From positions 4,376,627 through 4,440,626 of the forward strand of contig CM043790.1 of the NCBI GenBank assembly GCA_023974075.1: DNA of 64,000 nucleotides, in the 5' to 3' direction. Numbering within the stretch: position 1 is the first letter of the stretch; every line of letters starts with the position of its first letter. The notes below the pieces were generated by a model, which saw nothing but the letters and a program-made list of their open reading frames with translations, did no database searches and was not told where the DNA came from. Shown one piece after another: positions 23,359 to 34,163 of the stretch. The translations under genes and the position numbers were made by a program. The stretch is from Chaenocephalus aceratus. Taxonomy: Eukaryota > Chordata > Actinopteri > Perciformes > Channichthyidae.

Positions 23359-26300
23359 ATGGTGAACAGATGTGTTTTGTATGGCTGTAATGCGACAGCA
23401 AATGCAGAGAATGGCGTTTCGACACATGCGTTTCCAAGAAACCCAGCCATTCGTCGTCAGTGGGTGAAATTTGTTCAAATAACACGGGCAAACTTCACGG
23501 AGCCGAAGCTGACGAGTACTTCTGCAGTCGTGTGCTCCCGTCATTTTACTGACGATTGTTTCGAGATTCCTCTGTCTCTAGCTCAAATTGAAAGTGGAAT
23601 ACATAACAAGTGAGTATTTTATTATGTTTTCTAGCTGATTTAATGCATCATTAGCCTGTACCATTGTGTATTGTGTACAACGCCATGTATTGCCTGGCTA
23701 GCCTAGGATTATGAACCTACTACGTCAAAAGACCGATTGGCTCTAGCTGTATATCATGCTAGTATACAATTCATTTCAATGTATTCATGTAATTAATGCC
23801 CATACAGCTGTTACATATACAATAACAAATGTGACAAGATAATTTATGTGAACCTGACCCTGGTATGTTATGAAATGTACCCTACATGCAGTCATCCTCG
23901 GGCATAGCCATATGCTACAGTACATGCATGCCAACTTTTGCAATATATAATGGCGCGTTTCCACTGCAGCGGGTAGCTCGCTTTAAGCGTGCCGAGCCGT
24001 GCGGGGCCCGTTTTTGGTTGCGTTTCCACTTGGCCTAGTTGTGGCCCGTGGCTACTTTTTCACCTTTTTTCTGGCCCGACTAAATCGTGGTTCTAGGGCT
24101 AGGAACAACCCGGCTGAGTCGGGCTGAGTATGCTAAACTAGAGAGAGAATCGCTGGCAAGGGGGCTACAACTACAACAAGATGAACATATTTGACCGTGA
24201 TTTAATTATAATACACGTTTCAAAATGATGCCGAAGTAACAACATACTGATACCGGTTAGTAAAAACCATGAATTAATGCTTTGACAAGTCTGCAGACAG
24301 ACGGCAGGCGAACAACCCTTTTAAAATGCGTGTTTTCTAAATGTAGCTTGGCTAAGCTAACGTTATATATGCTCCGACTGTCCACACTCACAACAACGGC
24401 CTATACAGACATAAATAAACCAGCGACTGTATTCGCCATGACACAGGCAGTCTGTGGTTTGTACTTGTTTAACTTGTGTCTAGTTTCTGAACAGATATGA
24501 GGAGCTGTGAGCTCTGAGTGCTAAGAGCTAACGGCTGTGTTGTTTTTCTGGGGCTCTCATTGAAGATGACGTCACGGCTCGGCCTACACTGCGTTACTAT
24601 AGTAACTACCCCAGTTCCTAAACTGCAATGGAAACGCAGCATTATAACGCCTAGAGCCTACTCCTAGTTACTGTGCTTTTTTCTGTGGGACCAGTACTAC
24701 TACTACTCAGTCTAACTGTCTAGGGCTTGGATGGTGGCCTTCAAAATGTCATGAGGAGTTCAGCATTAGGCCTGCGCCTACAAATGATTCCAATCCATGC
24801 TGCATTCAACTGTCCAATAATCATGATAATTAATAGCTAACACTTCAAAGTCTAGTCACTAGGAATACTATACCAAATACATGTAGTACCATTCACCATA
24901 CTCCATGTTAACACCATCAACTTTTTGTATAGTTATGTACACTTATTTTCTAGTATATTGTATGACTACTGTAATTCATTGATGTAGGTTTAAATAGTCA
25001 ATACAATTAATTTAAATTAACAAATATTTTTGCAGGTGTCGACGCCTGAAGAAAGATGCTATACCAAACACCAAAGGAGTTCAAGAGAAACAGGGGCCCG
25101 AAACGCCCGATGCACAGGCTGCGAGCATCAGCCGTCGCACTCCCACTCCCAGATTAGGATTCCAAAAAAGAGAACGAAAAAGAGTGAGTTTAAATTGATG
25201 CTTTTTGTTTTAATTTTAGACCTACAACATTGTAAACAAAAGATTTAGGCCTACATGGCCTATGCGATGCCTGTATGCTATTGTAGGAGCTCGAGATGAA
25301 AGTTTAATTGGGAGTTGGCTACCCAATCTGTGCCTGTTCAAAGTGGGACAGTGTGAAAGTGTTACCAAATTATTTATTCTCATCCTATGATTTTTCAGGT
25401 CCTGGATGCTGCATTTGAAGAAAATGATCCAGTGAAGTGTCAACCTAAAAAACAGGCCATGCTTGTGGACCCCCATCCAGTTGCTACCTCATCATCGACC
25501 TCGTTTCTGGAAGTGGAACCAAGCACTGATGTTGGCCATGCAGATGCACATCCTTTTCCACAGTTTCCTGAAACTCCAAAAACCACCCAAATTACTGCTG
25601 CTCCAATTTCTAACCCCACCCGAAGAGGTATAATGTTTATTTTATTTATTTGCATGTTGTCTGTTTTGAAATGGCTCGGGAGGGGGGGGGGGGTAGTATA
25701 TCTTTCACTTTCCCTAATTCATTTTCAGAGTTTCAGAATTCTGACACACGGGGGGAGGGGGGGGGGGGGGTAGGTATAGCTTTTTATTTAATTTGAATTT
25801 GATAACTTTTGAATACACCCCCTAAAATTAAAACATTTTACCCCCTTTTCTATATGAAATGTCCATGTTCACACAGTCTATAGCTTAGAGTTTGCGTGTC
25901 TGGAACACGTGGCTGAATTTTCTTTATGAATATAGTGGTTGGAATTTCCTCAAATTACAGGAAAAATGATGTCTCCCAGATAAAATATATGGGGACCTGG
26001 GGAAAAATATTATATCTCCTCCGTCTCCCTCTGATGGATTAGCCCATACCTACTAATAAATCACATTTACGTTTCAGGCAGACCAAAAAAACTTGTCCAC
26101 ACAAGGGCCAAGTCGATCCAATGCGAGTTGGTGCCATTGCCACCACTCACTCTACTCAGACCGTTTGGGGAAAGTACCGTCGAGGAGCACATTGGAGCAG
26201 AGGAAACTGAGTTTCCAATGGTCATGGAAGAAGAGAGCGACTGCGACAGCAGTGATGACAGTGACATGACTGGTGAGCCCGACTCCGTTGATCCCGAATG

Positions 26301-29300
26301 GTTTCCACCAGAAGACATTGAAGAAGAGGACGACTACATGTGAGTTGAGTGTGGACCAATGCGTATACCCTATCGGCAGAATACAGTTCACCCTCATTGC
26401 GAGATATGCACGAAAGGCTGGCGACTGGTTACTCCCTCACTGACTGGTCACTCCCTAGCCTCCCTGTCAGCATTTCATGGGGAATTGGGTGGGCCGATGG
26501 GGGGGGGGGGGGTAAAATCTATAAATTGCCATAGGCCTCGACTGTGTCTGCCTATCTTCTCTTAATTTTTTTTGTAATTTCAAGAATGATTAATGATGTA
26601 GGTCTATGGGACCTACATACATGATGGACAATACATAGTGCAGGGGTCCCATGCGCGGGTTGGCTGCGGAATGCACAGAAATTCAATTCCCTGCATCAAA
26701 TGTGCATTATTACATTCTTCAGCAATTACAGAAACAAAGCCAACAATATTTTTTTTAATGTAGGCCTTTACAGTACAGTACTCACTCAAGTACTACTTGA
26801 GTTTTCTGAAAGGTATGAATCTGTTTTATTTAGTCTTTCACAAATGAATGGCAGTCTGAATTTGTTATTCTGACCTCGGGGTTAAATTGGTTAACTCTTC
26901 TTTTTAAAATTTATTTCTATTCCACTTTCAGGGAAGAACTTTTACCAGGTGCATCACCACAACGCCAGAAGTATGTTGTCGATGAGGAGAGGTTGCTGAA
27001 CCTCTTCACAATATGTAGAGTGTGCTGTGTGCGAGGAGCAACAAAATTCATCTCTGCAAAAAGTGGAACCTTGATAACCGTGGAGCAGTACTGCCGATTC
27101 TGCGATACCACCAGCAGCTGGACCAGTCAACCAAAAGAGGGCTTGATCGCGGAGGGAAATATTTCTCTATCTTGTGCTATTTTATATGCCGGTGCAGTGC
27201 CACACAAAGTTATCCGTGTGCTTAATTTCTGGGGAGTCCAGACGTACTCAAAAGAAACATACTTCTACCACCAGAAGCAGTACCTCCATGGTGCTGTAAG
27301 ACGAGTTTGGGAGAAGCAGCATAGCGTGAATCTCTCACAACTACATAAGCATTCCTCGTTTGCCGGAGATGCGAGATGCGACTCCATGGGTCACAGTGCC
27401 AAATATGGCAGTTACAGCCTACAAGACACGTGTAGGAACAAACTGATTTGTACAGAGTTAATTCAGGTAAATCATATCTTTGGCTACATGTAATTGAAGT
27501 GTTTGTTACACTTATCATGCTTATGATTTATATCTAGTGAATTCAAATTATAATAATGACAATTGGGAGTGAATCAAAAACCCCTCGCCACATCTGGTAC
27601 ACTGCTAAAAAAAATGATCATTCAAGCTCCGCCTAAAGCCAGGCTTATTATATTTGTTGGTTTACAGATTTTTTCAGCAAAAACAAAGAACAGGTGGTCT
27701 AAATACAAATATAAATATATTCCTAGTTCGATTGAGATTGATTTTTTTATTGCAAAACTTCCCAAGTAACCAGACGATGACCAAAAATGGCTAGACAGTA
27801 AAACAAATTAAACTCTTATTTTTATGTTTAGAAAGTAGTTTATATGAGGTCAGTTTGTATGAATTTAATGCATAATAAAGTTTCCATTCCAGGCTTTGAT
27901 GTACTTTTTGTGTACTTACCTTAACAAATTGTTGTTGTTCAATTTATAGAGTACAGAGGTAAAGTCAAGCTACCATATGGAGCTGGAAGGGTTGAGAAGA
28001 TCCCTGCTAAAGGTGGAAGAGGCTGTGCCTGATATAGAGCCTACACTCACGACGGATGGTCACCTCCAAATAGAAAAATGGTTGCGTGATAACAAACCGA
28101 AGTTGACCCATTATTTGGATGTATGGCACGTTGCTAAAAGTAAGTACCGGTAGGCATATTTCAGTGGCTGTAATGAACCCGCGTACAGGGCCAAAATGCT
28201 GGCCTGTGGAACTGGAGGTCTTGATGGCAAAGACAAGAAACAGTTTAGGTGACTGCTGTAGTACAATTTTTGTAAAAGTAATTCATTTCCTACTCTTGCA
28301 GATCTCCAGAAGAAATTGGCTAAATTGGCTGGCTTGAAGAAATTTGCGCTTGTGGCCGAGTGGATGCGAAGTATCCTATACCATTTGTATTGGTGTGCAG
28401 CAACCAGTGAGGGCGATGCAGATATGCTCGAGGCAAGATGGAAATCGATGTGCAATCACATCGCCAATATCCATGTGCATGAAAATCCATTGTTTGCCAA
28501 GTGTAAGCATGGTCCCATCAAAAGAAAGTGGTTTGAACCAGGTAAGAAATTCAAATTCAAATATTTTATTAATTAAAAGGCCCACTAAAGGTATTAGGTA
28601 AAATTATTAAAACCCACTATCGTGGATTGTAAACAACGGATTTGCCTACCAGTTACTTGCTTCAAACATGAGAATTTGGCACTAGCACTCTCATAACTGC
28701 TCCATCCATGCCAAGCTCGACCTTCAGGGTCAAGTTTGTTTTAGAGTCTTGAATAAAATCACAAGGTCCATGTAAACATGCCTATGCTTTGTTTTATACC
28801 ATCCATGCAAGTGAACTAGACTCAAACATGGGTTGGTTGGACTTGGTACAACTATTTAGCTATTTCCCAATGACAAATGCATAATTCGTTCTTTTGATTT
28901 TCATCAAATTCTTGACAAAAAGGGGCTACACTATTGCCAGGTGTTTATTGAACTGGTACTGAATTGTTTTTCCAGGCACAGAAGTTTATGAAAAACGTAC
29001 AGATATTCTCCTGTCGAAACGCTTCATGAAATCGGTGAGAAAGTTAAGTCCCGATAGCCAGACATCTAGCCTTGAAGGATACCATGCGACCATCATCTAC
29101 TTTGCACCCAAGATGTACCATTTCGGATATGCGACGATGATAAGCAGGTATGGTATCTCCACCATGATGTCTCCACCATAAGGCGAGAATTTTTTTATTG
29201 GTATTTGTATTGGTATTTTTGATGGTCGCGAACCTGGGAAATATTTTGTGATCCCTGTTACTAATTGAATATATTCCAAGCAATTTTAGCTAGATCCAAT

Positions 29301-30464
29301 TGATTTTGAATGTTTTGTTGTCTTTTAGTGCAAAAGTGGTATTATTTGGTCCTGATATAGGTTTTATACAATTTTCAATCATTTTAAAAACAAATTCTAG
29401 AGATATACGTACTGTAGTCATCTTATCACTGACACACTGACATTTCTTTACAGGTTGCAGTTGGCAGCACTCCATTTTAACGAAAATGGTGGACGGGATC
29501 AGGCAAAGGGGAAACATGGGGTGCTTCAGTTCAATATTGCATATCCGAAGTACAAGAAGAAGGATGGGTATTCTCTTAAACGAGTCTTGACCAAGTGTAC
29601 ATTCGGTGAGTACAACCAGACTGACAGTCATGATGGAAGAAATATTTTACTTGGCAAGTCAGTATAGATGGAGTTTACAAATATGCACCTCAACTTGGTG
29701 AATTTGACACTGATCACTGAAGTTTCAAGTCTTCGGAGCCCCCCTCACCATTTCAAAAACATATTTGCTGGGATTTGGTATGCGAACGAGGGGGCACTGC
29801 CCCTTCGATCCCTGGGGGGTTGTGGGGTGCCACGAAAACTGGCCAAAACTTGGGCTCTCCTGTGCTTTTCACAAAAATGCAGTAAGTTCACCCCCTTTCT
29901 GTTTATGGTTCAGGGCCATTCTAAGTGGCCAGGAGTATCCCAGGGCAGATTGGTGAATAAAGTGTTAAAAGTTTCTCAGAATATCTCTAAAACCGTGAAT
30001 TACACAAATGATATTTTTGACACAATATGGATCAACTTGTTGAACATAGGATGGTGCTATTTTTATTTAATTTTGAAAGTGGGAAAAATGTGAACGTTTT
30101 TAAATGTTTATCATGGCACCATCCTATGCCCGGCAAGTTTATCCGTGTTTGTTAAAAATGTCATTGGTGTAGCGCATATGGTTTTGGAGGTATTCTGGGA
30201 AACTTGGTGTCTTTTTACTTTTAATCAAGACTCTATACAATAGAAAACCTGGTTTTCATCCATTTTAATGTCTTCATTCCAGGCTATGTAAGGGAACTCC
30301 AGACTGAGCTGTACCAGATGGTTCGTACAGGAACAACCTTTGAACCAGAGAAAGCACCACCACCACTGTCTAGTCTTTATCAGCATCCATCCAAGCAAGA
30401 GGTCATTGAACAACATAAAGAGCTACATCGGTACAAGGAAAAAATGGACAAGAGGCTGACTTAG
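23359..30464 (+). CDS. Kolobok-like THAP-DDE transposase, 10 exons, 786 residues
   Basis: Exons: 23359-23609, 25036-25183, 25399-25627, 26078-26339, 26932-27466, 27950-28139, 28302-28541, 28976-29147, 29454-29605 and 30283-30464. Every junction has AG/GT sites and matching phase, and the joined frame is 2361 bases with one terminal stop. Residues 1-84 form a THAP zinc finger (C5, C10, C59, H62; P26, W35). Exon 4 carries a GRPKK basic motif and a strongly acidic stretch. Two C-x2-C pairs (325/328 and 351/354) suggest a zinc ribbon. The catalytic core matches the Kolobok DDE pattern: GDARCDS (D443), TTDGHLQI (D511), LDVWH (D532) and SSLEGYH (E652), followed by LAALHFNEN. It should bind the element ends and insert at TTAA. 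Start: an ATG with A at -3 and G at +4. No disabling change seen. Confidence 0.85.
23950..24642. mobile_element. MITE in intron 1 of the transposase gene
   Basis: The ends ATGGCGCGTTTCCACTGCAG and CTGCAATGGAAACGCAGCAT are imperfect inverted repeats flanked by ATA/TATA-type sequence. The interior is GC-rich and rich in self-complementary blocks (GGCTGAGTCGGGCTGAG), with no coding capacity. Ends of this kind are common in fish and probably belong to a PIF/Harbinger-type family. Confidence 0.6.
25678..25771. repeat. Poly-G tracts in an intron
   Basis: Two G-runs (about 25682-25693 and 25750-25770) lie in intron 3 of the transposase gene. Similar runs occur at 26500-26513 and 31131-31148. Confidence 0.85.
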
Positions 30465-30571
30465 TCGATGTAGTTTACTAGACTTTACATTACATTGTTT
30501 TTTGAGTTACCGAGTAACACATGGCCAACCAGGACTTCATGATTAACAGTTTGTATTGTAAATGTCAATAA

Positions 30572-32168
30572 TTATATGTCCTGAAATCCATGGAATTGTG
30601 CATTTTGTTCTAGTCCTGGTGGTAAAAAATGAGCACGAATGCAGCTAACTGCACATGAAGGGAGCACAACGCGGACATCCTTTCCCAGGAAGCCCCAACA
30701 CCACCTTGCTAATTGCCTGTACGCAATATGCCGCCACTTTTGGTCGACAGGGCCTTCAAATGCATTGTGTCCATATTGCTGTCGGTACTGATACCAAGCC
30801 ACTTGAAGCACATATTTATCGAGACAAACAGTCTTGAATCCTTGGTGATCGGTAATGCAGTCCGTCTCTGGCTCCTCCATTGCCTTCTCCGCAACACGCT
30901 GCACCTCCTTGCAACATCGACACTCTCTCTCCGTTGGCATCCTTTGGCAGTTGCCGCAAGTGCACCTGTGAAGAAAAAAAACATTAACAGATTTAAGCTG
31001 TGTATACATGTATATATTTTTAATTTTAACCTTGTCCATTTGTAAGCAATAATTGAATAAAGATGACTCTATTATTTATATATAATACATGTACATAGTT
31101 TGTTTATTACATTCTGCATCTAGTAGTAGAGGGGGGGGGGGGGGGGGGATCATAGCCTCGGGGAATCAGAGGAATGTAGGTGAAAATCCCCCCAATTATT
31201 TTTTTCATTGATCATTATTATATTAATAAACTGATTATTATAACATGAATAATTGATGTAATTCTTTTGGTTTTGTTTTGTGTGAAAAAAGAATTTGGAT
31301 TTTTACCAGTGGGGTTTTTACTGGGGGGAATTTTACCGTGTGGAGTGTCCTTTTGGAGCAGGTTTTTGGGAAAATGTTACCCAAGAAGTCCTAAAAAGTA
31401 TGAGGACCCTTAGAACATATCATAGCCTCCTCCAGTCCAAAGATCTTGGTCAACATCAGTCAAAGTTCCATAGAACATTGTTTAGAAACGGGCTCTGATT
31501 TTAGAAGGCAGACTGGGTAAAATGACTGAAGTAGCTAGCCCTTGCCTGGGGCCCAGGCATTATTTATTAGGCCTACCTACTCCGCTCAAAACGTTGACCA
31601 TTGTAGCCTGTGCGGTCCCAGCCTGTGTAATGTTTATCAAAGTGCCGGCCTCTCAGGAAAAAGTGAACTATGAAAAGTTGACATTATGATCGGACATAGT
31701 GAAAAGGAAAAGGCCATTGAAACACGTCTGTAAATAGGATGGATGGCCGTCCCAATTAAAACATATACTATAGGCTAATTAACAATGATTAATATTTGTA
31801 AAGGCTACAAGTGATCTTAAGATGCGTGAGCTATGCTTAGAGACCTACCAGTCAAGATTAGTTGTGCGTAGGGGTGCATCATCTGGCGCCTGGTCCTGGT
31901 CATCCTCGCCATTGCCCATGCCGTGAACTAACTCCATCACCTCGGGCTCGGGCTCGAACAAATAAGGACGTAATGGTCCATCGTCTGGCTCAATATTTTC
32001 ACCATCGTCACTTACTGAACCGGATTCAGATTCAGTTCCTAAAAGTACATTTTCGCAGGAAAGCCGAGAGGATGTTTCTGACTCGCTATCATCACTGGAT
32101 ACCTCGTACACTCCTTCTTCTTTGTCTGGTATATTTGCCCTTCCCCGTTCATTCTGCATAGACGCCAT
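30572..32168 (-). CDS. Transposon-borne P2X7 ballast-domain protein, 2 exons
   Basis: Exon 1 is 32168-31849 and exon 2 is 30965-30572; a GTAGGT donor, a CTTCACAG acceptor and phase 2 join cleanly (TG/G gives Trp107), for 237 residues. Residues 1-106 are acidic and serine-rich, probably disordered. Residues 107-237 hold a cysteine cluster (C108, C110, C113, C122, C124, C125), CITDHQGF, then RHIAYRQLARWCWG, VLPSCAVSCIRAHF and a final FHGFQ. These blocks line up with the zinc-binding cytoplasmic ballast domain of P2X7 (RHCAYR, LPSC, IR-x-x-FP, YSGF), but no transmembrane or extracellular P2X part is present. The start has a strong context (ACCATGG). The function in the element is unknown. It faces the transposase gene tail to tail, with only 107 bases between stop codons. 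Confidence 0.8.
31056..31061 (+). terminator. Candidate poly(A) signal of the transposase gene
   Basis: AATAAA lies about 590 bases after the transposase stop, within the intron of the minus-strand ballast gene. If used, the transposase 3' UTR would run antisense through the whole of ballast exon 2. Confidence 0.4.
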
Positions 32169-32514
32169 GGTTTGTTATCGTTTCGTCTTCCTGAGTTTTC
32201 GTCACTTCCGGTTTGGCTGAAGCGATAATTTCGTTTCTAAAAAAGTTCGGGGAAGCTGCAATAAAGTGCTTCTAACATGCGTAAGGCAATTATTATATTT
32301 TTTTAATCAGGTGTGATTGTTTTGGTACGTAATTATGCTTGTATATAAGTTAAAACGAAACTATTTGGGGTTTAATTTCCACTATCCCTTTAAGTATTAT
32401 TTTATTCTTTTAAAATGTTTTCCGGATTTCATATAATATAAACACCAAATCCCAGCATGCATTGCGGCTAACACATCCAATCAGCGAGCTTAAAACCATA
32501 GCTGAGGATCTTGG

Positions 32515-33056
32515 GGGTAATCGCTCGAAATGCCTACATCTGTTTCCGGTTATTTTTATTTTGAAATTCAGTCCCTGACGGACGCCAAAAAAGCCCGAGA
32601 TTATGGAATTAAACCAATAAATAAAAGCAAGGATAATTTAGTGTTATTGGTGAGTAAATAACAGTGTGTTATTTTGAAAAGAATAACAAATTAGAAGGAA
32701 AAAAAGATTTAAAAAATACAGATTTCAGTATCCTGAGGCTCTGAGCCCCATTTATTTTCCTCACAGACGGCAACAAAAGTCCGAAATTATACGATTTAAA
32801 ATAAAAGCAATAACTGTGGCTTGATATTGAGTAAGAACATGTTTTTATGAACCACACAGCTTCCGGTCTTCCACGACCCGACCGGAGAAAAAGACGTGCT
32901 GCAGCCTGCAGGCACGAAACACGTTACCAGTAGAAATACATTGCTTTTAAAATCGTGCTGTGCAACACGAAAAAAAGGGGCAAATCGTGATGGTGAACAC
33001 GAATCAATAGATTAAAAATCGTGTTGGTGAACACGACATGCCGTGAGACTGGGTTG
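32515..33056 (-). repeat. Right long inverted repeat of the 20787-33056 element
   Basis: Inverted partner of 20787-21310. The interval 32394-32514, between the Kolobok's right TTAA and this repeat, is the element's remaining inner sequence and shows no coding. Confidence 0.8.
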
Positions 33057-33390
33057 TATACACACATGCATTTCCAAACATTTGGACTACCTATGTTGCA
33101 AATGTATTATCTTTTCAATTTACACACGGCATCTATTGCACGTCTGTCCGTCCTGGGAGAGGGATCCCTCCTCTGCTGCTCTCCCTGAGGTTTCTCCCAT
33201 GTTCCCTTTAAACTGTGGGTTTTCTCCGGAAGTTTTTCCTTGTACGATGTGAGGGTCTAAGGACAGAGAGTCTGAGGACAGAGGGTGTCGTATTGTCATA
33301 CTGATATTCTGTACAAACTGTGAAGTCCACTGAGACAAATGTAACATTTGTGATATTGGGCTATATAAATAAACATTGATTGATTGATTT
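33057..33390 (+). mobile_element. 5'-truncated L2 LINE, right part
   Basis: It resumes the 3' UTR of the copy begun at 20243, starting within the TATACACACATGCATT block, and ends in the TGATTGATTGATTTA tail. It carries a small local duplication (GAGTCTGAGGACAGAG near 33265) absent from the full-length LINE. Confidence 0.9.
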
Positions 33391-33510
33391 ATTTTCCATT
33401 AGTTTACAGAAAGGTAAGAACAACTTCATTACATGCTACTCAAGCTAGAATGATAACAAACCACAGGTGCGCTCCCTAACAGGTCCGTGGCGCAACACAC
33501 TCTCTATAAC

Positions 33511-34155
33511 CAGAGTTGGGTAACGCGTTACAAAGTAACGCGTTACTGTAATAATATTACTTTTGTCGGTAACGGAGTAGTGTAACGCGTTACTTTTATA
33601 ATTCAGTAATCACACTACAGTTACTAACATTGCCCCGACACGCGTTACTTCATTACATTTATAAAATAATCACACTCACGGACAGACAACAGTTATGGAA
33701 TACTAAATAAATAAGTAATTAGATACCTTACCGTTACTACGCTCATAAAGAATGATAAGAATAATGCGTCTTGAACTGGTTTAATTAATTAGTGTCTTGA
33801 CGTTTCACAGACTGATAGCTTGTTGTGCTAGGCTGGTAGCCTATTTTAGAGCATATAAAAAGAAAGACTTGGGTTATGTCTTCCTTAATGCAATAGTAAC
33901 TGGGGGTGCAAGTGGAGTCTCGCAGAGGCAAAACTGTGGCGCGCTTACACTACACTGTAGGTGCGCTGCAGTCTGCGTGATCTGCCTGTAGGGAGGGGCG
34001 GACCGGCCCTGCTGCGAGTACAGTAACGAGTAAAGTAACGAGTAAAGTAACAAGTTACTTTATGTAGAGAGTATAACGAAGTAGTGTAATATATTACTTT
34101 TTTTTTAAAGTAATATGTAATATATTACTTTTTTTTAGTAACGACCCCATCTCTG
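33511..34155. mobile_element. hAT-type MITE
   Basis: The ends CAGAGTTGGGTAACGCGTTA and TAACGACCCCATCTCTG, with a perfect 8-bp duplication TCTATAAC (33503-33510 and 34156-34163), mark a short non-autonomous hAT element. The interior is built of repeated GTAACG/AGTAACG blocks and does not code. Confidence 0.88.
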
Positions 34156-34163
34156 TCTATAAC

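Larger units (their letters stand above)
23098..32389 (+). mobile_element. Complete autonomous Kolobok-like transposon with two genes
   Basis: Both ends begin AGGGATAGTGGAAAT in inverted orientation, and TTAA flanks both (23094-23097 and 32390-32393). The first 15 bases match perfectly and similarity then weakens. TTAA target choice plus a THAP-DDE transposase defines the Kolobok superfamily; piggyBac shares TTAA but has no THAP domain and a different transposase. Cargo: a 10-exon transposase gene (23359-30464, +) and a 2-exon ballast-domain gene (30572-32168, -), arranged tail to tail. Both reconstruct without defects. The element is inserted inside the 20787-33056 element, and a MITE has entered its first intron. 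Confidence 0.85.
20787..33056. mobile_element. DNA element with long inverted repeats, split by a Kolobok
   Basis: Inverted repeats of about 500-540 bp begin CAACCCAGTCTCACGGCAT and end ATGCCGTGAGACTGGGTTG. They contain the duplicated TTCGTGTTCACCAACACGAT motif. The element splits the truncated L2 copy, and a 7-bp duplication TATACAC (20780-20786 and 33057-33063) flanks it. After removing the 9.3-kb Kolobok insertion its own length is about 3 kb, with no recognised transposase. Superfamily is uncertain: the long ends suggest a Mutator-like or foldback type, but a 7-bp duplication is not diagnostic. Confidence 0.72.

Noticed and set aside
30572..32168. A genuine P2X7 receptor gene fragment
   Set aside because: There is no P2X extracellular or transmembrane exon; the ballast exon is spliced to an acidic leader with its own start codon inside the transposon ends.
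23098..32389. piggyBac superfamily (also TTAA)
   Set aside because: The transposase has a THAP finger and Kolobok-type GDARCDS, TTDGH and SSLEGYH motifs, not the piggyBac DDD core or its C-terminal RING-like finger.
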